Source: NIOZ-UU13 sp049287505 (GTDB lineage Bacteria; Planctomycetota; Phycisphaerae; Sedimentisphaerales; Anaerobacaceae). From it: a stretch of 22,143 nt of DNA. The notes under the pieces are model-generated. The model saw nothing but the letters and a program-made list of their open reading frames with translations, did no database searches and was not told where the DNA came from. The stretch is taken from contig JBAQFY010000145.1 of assembly GCA_049287505.1 (NCBI GenBank), forward strand, positions 1 to 22,143, given 5' to 3'. A program made the position numbers and the translations under genes. Of this stretch, positions 7,663 to 15,641 are shown one piece after another (position 1 is the first letter of the stretch; every line of letters starts with the position of its first letter).

Positions 7663-8721
7663 ATGAAGTTCGGAGCAAGTTTTCTGCCATTAGGCACTGT
7701 GGTTTTACTTTTGACTGTGGCTTCCTTCTCCACAGAACGGTCGGTAGCTCTGAAGAACGTTGTTTACCCCGGACCTAACCGGGCGGACGAACCGTTTATC
7801 GAGGAGTTTTCTTTTTCTGCCGCGGTTCGATTCATGGACTCAGTAGCGCTTAGCTGGCAGAAAAAAGAGAGTTGTTTCGCTTGCCATTCAAATTATGCCT
7901 TGTTGCTCGCCCGCCCGGCCGTCACCTATGAAGTGCCTGTGCACAGGGAAATTCGCTCTGCCTTAGAGTATCTGGCGGAAAATCCCCGTCGCACAAATTA
8001 CTGGGTGACTGAAGCGGTAATGGTGGCTTCGGTTCTGGCCCAAAACGATGCAGCAACAACCGGCAAGCTACACCCGTCAACCCGCAAGGCGCTGGACCGA
8101 ATCTGGACGGCGCAGCGTGAAGACGGCGGGTGGACTTGGCTGGATAATAATGAGCCCCCCTCGGAGATTGATGACCACTATGGTGTGACTATGGCGGCCA
8201 TTGGCGTTGCTGTTGCTCCGGACAACTATCGTGACACGCCGGCAGCGAAGAAGGGTCTTGAAAAAATCCGCATGTTTTTCAGGAATAACCCACCTGCTAA
8301 CATGCACCATCGGGCAATGAAAATGCTGGCATCACTGCATATTGATGGTATTATGACGAATGATGAGCGTCAGGAGGTTATAAAGGACCTTTTTGCTCTG
8401 CAAAAGCACGACGGCGGCTGGGGATTGGCTACTCTGGGTAATTGGAAAAGGTCTGATGGCAAAGAGCAGGACTACGAATCGAGCGATGGATATGGTACAG
8501 GCTTTGCAATTTATGTTCTGCGTCTTGCCGGCGTCCCGGCGGAAGACCCGCGAATCCAAAAAGGAATTGAATGGCTCAAAACGCATCAGCGCGCCAGTGG
8601 ACGCTGGTTCACGCGATCAATGAAACAGGATAGCAAGCATTACATAACTTACTCCGGAACCGCCTATGCAATTCTCGCACTGGCCGTATGTGGTGAAAGG
8701 GAAGCACCCGAACAGAAGTGA
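7663..8721 (+). CDS. Secreted squalene-cyclase/prenyltransferase-repeat protein with CXXCH motif
   Basis: ATG 7663 follows a strong AAGGAGAG ribosome site. A signal peptide (LGTVVLLLTVASF) is followed by CFACH at residues 71-75, a single c-type haem motif. The rest is an alpha/alpha-toroid with squalene-cyclase-type repeats: AQREDGGWTW, QKHDGGWG and HQRASGRWF, spaced through residues ~145-330. The catalytic DxDD motif of true hopene cyclases is not visible and the protein (352 aa) is about half their length, so triterpene cyclisation is unlikely. Similar haem-tagged toroid proteins are, to my recollection, common and uncharacterised in Planctomycetota. The protein is probably periplasmic; the ligand or redox partner is unknown. 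Confidence 0.8.
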   Translation: MKFGASFLPLGTVVLLLTVASFSTERSVALKNVVYPGPNRADEPFIEEFSFSAAVRFMDSVALSWQKKESCFACHSNYALLLARPAVTYEVPVHREIRSALEYLAENPRRTNYWVTEAVMVASVLAQNDAATTGKLHPSTRKALDRIWTAQREDGGWTWLDNNEPPSEIDDHYGVTMAAIGVAVAPDNYRDTPAAKKGLEKIRMFFRNNPPANMHHRAMKMLASLHIDGIMTNDERQEVIKDLFALQKHDGGWGLATLGNWKRSDGKEQDYESSDGYGTGFAIYVLRLAGVPAEDPRIQKGIEWLKTHQRASGRWFTRSMKQDSKHYITYSGTAYAILALAVCGEREAPEQK

Positions 8722-8931
8722 CTCGGATGTCCTGCAATAGTGCGAAGGAAGGATTGCTCCATGCCATAAAATGCAATAACCTTTCTTATTCACTGCGCTG
8801 AAACTTGCAACTCAAACCTATCCGGCTATATCGTTAAAACTGCTTTTAGTTAGAATACCGCAATCGCCGGTTCAATATTACTGGTTTTTGGAATCTTCTG
8901 CCACATCGTTCTCTTAACATAAGCAAAATAC

Positions 8932-8959
8932 TTGTCAGGAGTTTACTGGCTGTTATAAT
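8932..8959 (+). promoter_or_regulatory. Sigma70-type promoter for the NRAMP-like gene
   Basis: TTGTCA (8932-8937), a 16-bp spacer and TATAAT (8954-8959) predict a start near 8966 and a leader of about 54 nt to the TTG at 9020. This rules out the longer open frame that begins inside the -10 region. The rest of 8722-8931 shows nothing I recognise. Confidence 0.65.
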
Positions 8960-9019
8960 TTGGCTCGGATTGATAATTTGTTCGATTGCGTGGTACTGAC
9001 TTTTAAAGGAGAGTACCTT

Positions 9020-10351
9020 TTGTCAGAGCCGTCTGTAAATTCAGAACCTCAACGCCGACCTCCGTGGTGGCGGTCGATTGGGCCGGCTCTAATCACCGCA
9101 TGCGTTGTCTTCGGACCGGGCAGCTTGTTAATCAGTTCCAACGTCGGAGCCAATTACGGATACGAATTGCTGTGGCTGCTTGTCCTGACCGGTGTCCTGA
9201 TGGGCACGTATATGACAATGGCCGCGCGAATCGGCGTCGTAGGCGGCGCCACACCCTGTACGCTGGTCGCCGGGCGTTTGGGTCGGCCAATTGCCGCCGT
9301 AATCGGAATCAATCTCTGTCTTATTTGCACGGCCTTCCAATTCTCCAACAACTTAGCTGTGGCCGCCGCTGCGGACGCCCTCGGCGTCGCCCGTCTCTTC
9401 GCAAATCCGGACGAAATGACCGAGCGCACCAGGAGTCTTATCAACAGCGGCGTCCTGCTGGCATTCAATGCGGCAATAATTGCTCTGGTCTTCACATTGA
9501 AACAGGTATATCGCACCTTGGAACGGATTATGAAGGTTATGGTAGCTGTGATATTGATATGCTTTTTCGCCAATCTTTTTATCGTTCGACCTGATGTGCT
9601 TGCGATATTGAAGGGCTTAATCCCCCGACTGCCCGAAGGCCTTTTGACGGGAGATAAAACAGGCAGTATTTATAGTAGTTACCCTATGGTTCTCATTGCT
9701 TCACTGCTGGGCACGACCTTTTCGGTAGCTGCCGCATTATACCAGGGCAATCTCGTGCGGGAAAAAGGATGGACAATCAGGGACTACGACCGCGGGATTG
9801 GTGACGCCATCGCCGGGGTCGCCATCCTGACCGGCGTCAGCGCAATTATTATGATGACCAGCGCTACGGTCCTTCGTGGTCAGCCGGCTAACGATATCAG
9901 CGTATTAGCTACACAACTACGGCCACTGCTTGGTACGACCACCCACGTACTCTTTTGTGTGGGACTGTTGGCGGTTGCTATGAATCCCTTTGTCATCAAC
10001 GCAATGATTGGCGGCAGTATCTTAGCCGATGGAGTTGGCAAGCCAGCCAAATTAAGCGACCGTTGGTCCCGGCGTTTCACGGTAGTGGTTCTGCTGGTCG
10101 GAATGGCCGTAGCGATGATTGTTCTGCACACTCCCATTAAGAAGGTTGATGCAATTATTTTTGGCCAGGCCCTTACAGTCATCGGCAATCCGTTGATGGC
10201 TGTTACAATACTCTGGCTGGCGAATCGAAAAGACGTTATGGGCGAGAGGCGTAATACGCTGGTCCTGAACATCATCGGCGGAATGGGCCTGCTGGTAGTC
10301 ATATTTATCGCCATCCGGGTCTTGTTTCTTGTGGTGTCGAGATTGACCTGA
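9020..10351 (+). CDS. NRAMP-fold membrane transporter lacking the canonical metal-binding motifs
   Basis: The protein has 443 residues with about 11 hydrophobic segments and a LeuT-type NRAMP pattern. TTG 9020 is chosen as start because AAAGGAGAG lies 8 bases before it and the promoter at 8932-8959 excludes earlier starts. TM1 reads GPALITACVVFGPGS (residues 21-35), aligning with the NRAMP segment GP..............DPGN: the metal-ligand Asp is Gly32 and the Asn is Ser35. TM6 reads GTTFSVAAALYQGNLV where the family has MPHN, so the Met and His are also gone. Classical Mn/Fe transport is therefore doubtful. NRAMP-related Mg transporters are also altered in TM1/TM6, but this exact combination is not one I know. 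Substrate unknown. Confidence 0.75.
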   Translation: MSEPSVNSEPQRRPPWWRSIGPALITACVVFGPGSLLISSNVGANYGYELLWLLVLTGVLMGTYMTMAARIGVVGGATPCTLVAGRLGRPIAAVIGINLCLICTAFQFSNNLAVAAAADALGVARLFANPDEMTERTRSLINSGVLLAFNAAIIALVFTLKQVYRTLERIMKVMVAVILICFFANLFIVRPDVLAILKGLIPRLPEGLLTGDKTGSIYSSYPMVLIASLLGTTFSVAAALYQGNLVREKGWTIRDYDRGIGDAIAGVAILTGVSAIIMMTSATVLRGQPANDISVLATQLRPLLGTTTHVLFCVGLLAVAMNPFVINAMIGGSILADGVGKPAKLSDRWSRRFTVVVLLVGMAVAMIVLHTPIKKVDAIIFGQALTVIGNPLMAVTILWLANRKDVMGERRNTLVLNIIGGMGLLVVIFIAIRVLFLVVSRLT

Positions 10352-10354
10352 TTG

Positions 10355-10450
10355 TTGATGCTCGATGCTCGATACCGGATGCTGGATGCTCGTTCGAGAA
10401 TCGACCCGCCAACGGCGGGTTTTGATCGGAACCCAGCGTTGCTGGGTCGA
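10355..10450. repeat. GATGCT(C/G)-type direct repeats followed by two 7-3-7 palindromes
   Basis: Bases 10357-10392 repeat GATGCTCG/GATGCTGG units. Two palindromes of identical architecture follow: ACCCGCC-AAC-GGCGGGT (10404-10420, then TTT) and ACCCAGC-GTT-GCTGGGT (10431-10447). The first may act as a terminator for the NRAMP-like gene. The set resembles dispersed intergenic repeat material. Confidence 0.6.
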
Positions 10451-10464
10451 GAAACGAGTTATTT

Positions 10465-11484
10465 ATGATATATGTATCCGAATTAGACGAAGGTGCCTTG
10501 GAGGATATTCTCAGCAAGCCTGCCGATGCGACCAAAGAGATTATTGCCGGCCTGAATGGTGATATCGTCGTTTTGGGCGCAGGCGGCAAGATGGGACCGA
10601 CCTTGGCGATAATGCTTAAAAAAGCGGCGAGTGGCAAAAATATTTATGCCGTCTCCCGGTTCAGCGACAAGGCCGTCCGAACCAGAATCGAGCAGGCGGG
10701 CATCAAAACCATCCAGGCTGATTTATTGGATGAATCACTTTATTCACAATTGCCAAATGTAGAAAATTTATTTTATTTGGCTGGTATGAAGTTCGGTTCC
10801 ACGGGTAATCAGCCATTGACATGGGCGCTGAACAGCTTCCTGCCGGGTCTTGTAGCACAACATTACAAGAGTTCGCGCGTTGTGGTTTTCTCCACCGGCA
10901 ACGTTTATCCTCTGGTTGACATCAATAGCGGCGGAGCATCCGAAGAAACTGCTCCCGACCCGATAGGCGAATATGCCCAGTCGTGCCTCGGCAGAGAACG
11001 TATCTTTGAATATTTCTCGCAGCTTCACAATACACCAATGACCATAGTCAGACTCAATTACGCCAATGAGCCTCGATATGGTATTATTGTTGACCTTACA
11101 CAAAAGATTTTAAACAACGAGCCTATCGACCTGACTATGGGAGCGGTCAATCTTATCTGGCAGAGAGATGCCAATGATTATATCATCCGCTCCATCAGTC
11201 TTGCAAAATCCCCGCCGGCTATTCTTAATGTTACAGGACCGGATACTGTGTTGGTTCGTCAGCTCGCTGAGAAAATCGGCAAAGAGCTAAACAAAAAACC
11301 AATATTCGTATCCCAGGAAGCGCGAACAACTCTACTTTCAAACGCGTCTTTCTGTCTCAGCATGTTTGGGTATCCGCAGATGAAGCTCGATGAGATGGTG
11401 TCATTAATCGTCAAATGGGTAGCATCGGGCAAAACAGTTCTAAACAAGCCGACCAAGTATGATATTCGTAATGGCAAATTCTAA
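10465..11484 (+). CDS. NAD-dependent epimerase/dehydratase-like protein
   Basis: This is an extended SDR-type Rossmann protein of 339 residues. The nucleotide-binding motif GAGGKMG is at 38-44, after a ~30-residue N-terminal extension. STGNVYPL (143-150) occupies the catalytic Ser/Thr strand. The usual YxxxK motif reads YAQSC, so Tyr170 is kept but the Lys is Cys174. That loss would impair classical dehydrogenase/epimerase chemistry, so the protein may bind NAD(P) without normal catalysis or use another residue. It starts 11 bp before the next gene's ATG (stop 11484, start 11496), strongly suggesting co-translation with the DHDPS-like enzyme and a common pathway, perhaps sugar-acid or amino-acid breakdown. 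Substrate not determinable. Confidence 0.75.
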   Translation: MIYVSELDEGALEDILSKPADATKEIIAGLNGDIVVLGAGGKMGPTLAIMLKKAASGKNIYAVSRFSDKAVRTRIEQAGIKTIQADLLDESLYSQLPNVENLFYLAGMKFGSTGNQPLTWALNSFLPGLVAQHYKSSRVVVFSTGNVYPLVDINSGGASEETAPDPIGEYAQSCLGRERIFEYFSQLHNTPMTIVRLNYANEPRYGIIVDLTQKILNNEPIDLTMGAVNLIWQRDANDYIIRSISLAKSPPAILNVTGPDTVLVRQLAEKIGKELNKKPIFVSQEARTTLLSNASFCLSMFGYPQMKLDEMVSLIVKWVASGKTVLNKPTKYDIRNGKF

Positions 11485-11495
11485 GGCCGATTTTT

Positions 11496-12590
11496 ATGCT
11501 GGATATAAACATAATTGATACCCTGCGTTCGGGTTGTGTGATTCCTGCCCATCCGCTGGCTCTGAAGTCGGACAGAAAACTCGACGAGCGTCATCAAAAG
11601 GCGTTGACCCGCTATTATTTAGCTTCCGGCGCAGGCGGCTTGGCAGTAGGCGTTCACACCACCCAATTCGCTATCCATAACCCGAAAATAGGTTTATACC
11701 ATCCGGTGCTGCAATTGGCCATCGAGACTGCTTGTAAATTTGCCGTGTCCACCCCCTTTTCTGCCTTCGGCAGAAGGCAAGGGGGGAATGAACCGATAAT
11801 GATTGCAGGCATAGTAGGCAACACCAGGCATGCTCTCAAAGAAGCCCGATTGGCCAAAGACCTCGGCTATCATCTTGGGCTGCTTTCCCTCACGGCTCTA
11901 AAAGGTAAATCAATTGACGAGCTTGTTGACCACGCCAGAGAAGTAGCTCAAATAATACCTGTTATGGGATTCTATCTGCAGGAGGTCATAAGCAAAATGG
12001 TGCTGCCTATCGAGTTTTGGCAAAAGTTCGTTGAGATCCCAAACGTCCTTGCTATAAAAATTTCGCCATTCAACAGATACCAAACGCTTGATGTGCTCGA
12101 AGCAGTTGCCCGTTCCGGCAGAGCAGGCGAGGTCGCATTATATACAGGCAACGATGACAACATAATTTCCGATTTGCTAACGCGGTGTGAGTTTAACGTC
12201 AACGGTCATCCGGTTTCACTTCACATTGTCGGCGGATTGCTGGGCCAATGGGCTTGCTGGACTAAAAGGGCGGTTGAATACCTCACTCGTATTAAGACCA
12301 TTCGTGAGTCCAATACACCGGTTCCGCAGCAGATGTTGACGTTAGCCAATCAATTGACATTGGCCAACAAGGCAATTTTCGATGCCGACAACCACTTCGC
12401 CGGCTGCATCCCAGGTATATCTTATGTATTAAAGCGACAAGGCCTTATGGATGAGCTGCTCGCATTAAATCCTGATGAACAGCTCTCACCCGGACAAGCC
12501 GACAAGATTGATAGAATAAGGCACGATTATCCACATCTTACTGATGACGATTTTGTCAATGACAATCTTCATAAGTGGTTGTCAGCCTGA
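11496..12590 (+). CDS. Dihydrodipicolinate synthase (DHDPS/NAL)-family aldolase or dehydratase
   Basis: This TIM-barrel family forms a Schiff base between a Lys and a keto-acid substrate. Here LAIKIS places the lysine at residue 188, and GFYLQ provides a Tyr near 160 at the position of the family's catalytic Tyr. At 364 residues it is longer than classical DapA (~290). Both ends differ from DapA, so lysine biosynthesis is unlikely; a catabolic aldolase or dehydratase role is more plausible. It is tightly coupled to the epimerase-like gene upstream. Residues ~86-98 (TPFSAFGRRQGGN) are encoded by a palindrome (11752-11785) that looks like an in-frame insertion. A perfect 17-bp stem-loop follows one base after the stop codon. 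Confidence 0.75.
   Translation: MLDINIIDTLRSGCVIPAHPLALKSDRKLDERHQKALTRYYLASGAGGLAVGVHTTQFAIHNPKIGLYHPVLQLAIETACKFAVSTPFSAFGRRQGGNEPIMIAGIVGNTRHALKEARLAKDLGYHLGLLSLTALKGKSIDELVDHAREVAQIIPVMGFYLQEVISKMVLPIEFWQKFVEIPNVLAIKISPFNRYQTLDVLEAVARSGRAGEVALYTGNDDNIISDLLTRCEFNVNGHPVSLHIVGGLLGQWACWTKRAVEYLTRIKTIRESNTPVPQQMLTLANQLTLANKAIFDADNHFAGCIPGISYVLKRQGLMDELLALNPDEQLSPGQADKIDRIRHDYPHLTDDDFVNDNLHKWLSA
11752..11785. repeat. Palindrome inserted within the DHDPS-like coding sequence
   Basis: CCCCCTT (11752-11758) pairs with AAGGGGG (11779-11785). Inside, TTCTGCC (11759-11765) pairs with GGCAGAA (11769-11775) around a TTC loop, leaving GGC as a bulge. Its form resembles the C-run palindromes found between genes in this window (19602-19619, 21708-21782). 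Confidence 0.6.
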
Positions 12591-12591
12591 A

Positions 12592-12627
12592 TCAGTCACC
12601 TTCCCGGCAAGCCGGGAAGGTGACTGA
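12592..12627. repeat. Perfect 17-bp stem-loop after the DHDPS-like gene
   Basis: TCAGTCACCTTCCCGGC (12592-12608) and its exact complement (12611-12627) flank an AA loop, starting two bases after the stop codon. It is followed by CCGAAAAAAT rather than a T-run. It may act as an mRNA-stabilising or partial terminator hairpin, or be a REP-like repeat. Confidence 0.75.
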
Positions 12628-12731
12628 CCGAAAAAATATTTATTGGCAGTTTATTGTTGAATTTATTACACTGTTTTTGTTTTTGGAGAGAAACTTTCAT
12701 CCTCCTTCTTATTTTTTTGGGAGAGAGTAAA

Positions 12732-14918
12732 ATGACCCGGCAAGCTAACAAAAATTGTAAAGTGGAAATTAAAAATTCTAAGCTATGCAGAACAACTACA
12801 ACTGGACAAGTTGTTCGTGCTACATTAGTGTTGTTGGTTATGTGTTTGTTAATAGACAAATGCTTAGCTGCGGACCGGTCGGTAATCGGCACAAGTCGTG
12901 GCGACCAAATGCTCGCCGAGTACTTCCGTGCCCAGACCGCAAGACTCGGCGAACAATGCCTGGCTGACATCAAAACCCTCGAGGACTGGGAAAAAAAACG
13001 AATAGTTTATCGAAAGCAGCTATTTGAGATGCTCGGGCTTGAGCCGCTTCCGGAAAAGACCGACCTCAAACCTGTCATTACAGGCAAAGTCGAGCATGAG
13101 CAGTTTACCGTTGAGAAGATTCATTATCAATCCAGACCCGGCCTTTACGTAACGGGTAATCTGTATATTCCAAAAGGTCTCGAAAAGCCGGCTCCGACGA
13201 TTCTATACGTCTGCGGTCACTCCGAAGGCACGAAAAACGGTATCCGCTATGGTAACAAGGCTCCATACCAGCACCACCCCTCTTGGTTCGCACGCCATGG
13301 TTATGTGTGCTTCATCATTGACACGGTGCATCGTGGCGAGATAGAGGGTATTCATCACGGAACGTACCAGTACAAAATGTGGTGGTGGAATAGTCGCGGC
13401 TACACGCCCGCCGGCATCGAAGCATGGAACTGTATCCGTGCACTGGATTATCTCCAGACCCGCAAGGAAGTTGACAAAGACCGCATCGGAGTAACCGGTA
13501 TCTCCGGCGGCGGCGCGTACAGTTGGTGGCTCTCTGCTATCGATGACCGTATCAAAGTCGCTGTCCCGGTGGCAGGTATCACCGACCTTCAGAACCACGT
13601 TGTGGACGGCTGCGTCGAAGGCCACTGCGACTGTATGTATCTTGTGAACACATACCGCTGGGACTATCCACTTGTGGCGGCACTGGTGGCGCCGCGACCC
13701 CTTCTAATCTCTAACAGCGACAAGGATACAATTTTCCCACTGGACGGGGTCCTGCGCCTGCACGAAAAAGTACGACGTATCTACAGGCTTTATAACGCCG
13801 AAAACAACCTCGGCCTGCACATTACCGAAGGCCCCCACAAAGATACACAGCAAACCAGAGTGCACACTTTTAGCTGGTTCAATCGCTTCCTCAAAGGCCA
13901 AGACCCATTGATCGACGAGCCGGCTGTCCCTTTTTTCCAGTGGTCACAACTCAAGGTTTTCGACGAGCTGCCCGCCGACCGGATAAACATACAGATACAC
14001 GAATCATTCGTGCCCAAAGCTCCGCAACCCTTAGTACCACAATCAGCCGACGAATGGGCAAAGCAGCGCGAAGTCTGGATGAAAGCGCTTCGGGAAAAGT
14101 CGTTCAACGGCTGGCCGACAAAAGCCGAAGCGGGTCCGCTCAACGTCAAGCGCGCCTTCTCCATCGAGCGGCACGGCATCCGCTTCAGTGCCTTCGACTT
14201 CACTTCTCAGCCGCACGTTCGTCTGCGATTATACCTGGCGCACCAGGCCGGACTCGATAAGCCCCAGACGGTTGTGCTGAACGTACTGAGCGAACAGGAA
14301 TGGACCGAGTGGTTGGCTGCTATGAGCGTTGGTTTTGCCGACGAGCTCAGCGGCTCCGCCACAGGCGAGCTGCCCGAGCCGGATGAGGATGCCTTCAAAC
14401 GCAATCAGGAAATGTTTAGAAATAACAAGTGCGTGGTGGCGTACCTCGCACCTCGCGGGATTGGGCCGACCGCCTGGAATACCGACGAACAAAAGCGAAC
14501 CCAAATTCGCCGGCGGTTTATGTTGCTCGGCCAGACACTCGATGGCATGCGGGTCTGGGACGTAAGACGGGCGATTCAGATGCTCCGTACCCTCGATTTG
14601 GCCGGCAACGTACCGGTGGCACTTGAAGGTAAGGGGCAGATGGCAGGCATCATGCTGTACGCCTCGCTGTTCGAGCCTGGTATTGTCAGACTCGACCTGT
14701 GGCATCTGCCCAGCTCGCACCGTGATGACGGCCCAACATTTCTCAACGTGCTGCGCTATCTGGATATACCACAGGCCGTAGCGATGGCTGCCGAGAAAAG
14801 TCAAATACGGCTCTATCAGGAAGACAACTCCGGATGGCGATTCCCACAGGCCGTCGCTGAGAAATTGGGTTGGCCCGATGATAGATTCCAGATGTACACC
14901 CTGTCCACTGACAAATAG
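12732..14918 (+). CDS. Secreted alpha/beta-hydrolase, acetyl-xylan-esterase-like, with second degenerate module
   Basis: ATG 12732 is chosen because GGGAGAG lies 5 bases upstream; 728 residues result. A signal peptide (LVLLVMCLLIDKCLA) ends near residue 46, so the protein is exported. The first hydrolase module shows the nucleophile elbow GISGGG with Ser258, an acid in NSDKDTIFPL (Asp330/332) and His369 in EGPHKDT, a complete catalytic triad. The fold resembles AXE1-type carbohydrate esterases and prolyl-oligopeptidase-like hydrolases. The C-terminal ~280 residues look like a second hydrolase-like module without an obvious GxSxG. It probably deacylates plant or algal polysaccharide in the periplasm. 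The leader has GGAG (12685) and CCTCC (12701) upstream of the ribosome site, which could pair alternatively. Confidence 0.75.
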   Translation: MTRQANKNCKVEIKNSKLCRTTTTGQVVRATLVLLVMCLLIDKCLAADRSVIGTSRGDQMLAEYFRAQTARLGEQCLADIKTLEDWEKKRIVYRKQLFEMLGLEPLPEKTDLKPVITGKVEHEQFTVEKIHYQSRPGLYVTGNLYIPKGLEKPAPTILYVCGHSEGTKNGIRYGNKAPYQHHPSWFARHGYVCFIIDTVHRGEIEGIHHGTYQYKMWWWNSRGYTPAGIEAWNCIRALDYLQTRKEVDKDRIGVTGISGGGAYSWWLSAIDDRIKVAVPVAGITDLQNHVVDGCVEGHCDCMYLVNTYRWDYPLVAALVAPRPLLISNSDKDTIFPLDGVLRLHEKVRRIYRLYNAENNLGLHITEGPHKDTQQTRVHTFSWFNRFLKGQDPLIDEPAVPFFQWSQLKVFDELPADRINIQIHESFVPKAPQPLVPQSADEWAKQREVWMKALREKSFNGWPTKAEAGPLNVKRAFSIERHGIRFSAFDFTSQPHVRLRLYLAHQAGLDKPQTVVLNVLSEQEWTEWLAAMSVGFADELSGSATGELPEPDEDAFKRNQEMFRNNKCVVAYLAPRGIGPTAWNTDEQKRTQIRRRFMLLGQTLDGMRVWDVRRAIQMLRTLDLAGNVPVALEGKGQMAGIMLYASLFEPGIVRLDLWHLPSSHRDDGPTFLNVLRYLDIPQAVAMAAEKSQIRLYQEDNSGWRFPQAVAEKLGWPDDRFQMYTLSTDK

Positions 14919-15085
14919 TCCCAAGCGGATAATCCATAGGCTGTTCCGGGATTCCCGAGAATATTATCGGCGGAATATTTCAGCTAATTATAATAATCCA
15001 CGTTTTATTTTGTTCTAAGTGCTTACCATAAAAAAGCTTGCGATTTCCCATGCGCACTATTCCCAGTCTATTATCGTTCGGAACA

Positions 15086-15120
15086 TCCCATTAGAAATCG
15101 ACGACTTTTTTCTAACGGGA
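15086..15120. repeat. TTAGAAA/TTTCTAACGGGA inverted repeat
   Basis: Bases 15086-15097 pair with 15109-15120 with a single mismatch. It shares the CCCGTTAGA core with the hairpins after both LamG copies. It lies in the 299-bp gap between the esterase and STAS genes, which otherwise holds nothing I can name. Confidence 0.55.
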
Positions 15121-15217
15121 CTCTATCTTTGATTTTTTGCTTAACCTGGCCGAAATTTATTCCGATACAACATCAAAGAGCACAAAAGGGTTATTGGGTC
15201 AGAAGAAAGAGCAAGAA

Positions 15218-15556
15218 ATGAAGATACAAAATCTTTCAAAAGATATTCTTCTCGTTGAGCTGCCTTCTAAGGGACCAAGAATAGCAAACGAGCTTAAAGC
15301 CGTTAACGAAACCATCAGCAGGAAATCTGACCGCAACGTCATAATCGATTTTTCCAGGGTTGAGATAATAAATTCTTCGAATATCAGCAATCTCTTAATA
15401 ATGCACAATCTGCTGCACGACTCTGGACATCGGCTTATTCTCTGCAATGTTGCCACAGTGACCAAATGTATTTTTGTGGTTGCCGGCCTTGACAAGGTCT
15501 TCGATTTTGCTGATGACCAGCCAGCCGCCTTAGCGGCTATCCAGCACGCTGATTAG
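15218..15556 (+). CDS. STAS-domain protein (anti-sigma factor antagonist-like)
   Basis: This is a single STAS domain of 112 residues. The core reads VIIDFSRVEIINSSNISNLL, matching the SpoIIAA-type segment D-S-x-V-x-x-x-D-S-S-G in which the central Ser is phosphorylated by a switch kinase. Here the flanking Asp and Gly are both Asn, while the Ser pair is kept. ATG 15218 is preferred over an upstream TTG at 15137 because the extra 27 residues are not STAS-like and a purine-rich stretch precedes this ATG. No kinase or sigma-factor gene is adjacent, so the partner must lie elsewhere. It converges on tyrA with an 85-bp gap. Confidence 0.75.
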   Translation: MKIQNLSKDILLVELPSKGPRIANELKAVNETISRKSDRNVIIDFSRVEIINSSNISNLLIMHNLLHDSGHRLILCNVATVTKCIFVVAGLDKVFDFADDQPAALAAIQHAD

Positions 15557-15641
15557 CCAACATTCTGGTTGTTACTCTACTTGCTGTTGTACGCAGTATC
15601 CCTATCGGCAGATGCTTACCGAAGCGTTTTTTGGTACCGCC

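Noticed and set aside
8960..9019. Longer TTG start for the NRAMP-like gene
   Set aside because: The TTG directly abuts the TATAAT -10 box and lies upstream of the expected transcription start; TTG 9020 has AAAGGAGAG at good spacing.
9064..9594. 176-codon plus-strand frame inside the NRAMP-like gene
   Set aside because: It is an out-of-frame shadow: rich in Arg and Cys with no domain pattern, and fully covered by a convincing membrane protein.
12654..12731. Longer TTG start for the esterase
   Set aside because: The extension would place a second hydrophobic segment before the signal peptide, and the GGGAGAG site points to ATG 12732.
14229..14924. 231-codon minus-strand frame opposite the esterase
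   Set aside because: It is antisense to a well-supported gene, and no motif was recognised in its translation.
15137..15217. TTG start for the STAS gene
   Set aside because: The additional residues are not part of a STAS fold and no ribosome site precedes the TTG.
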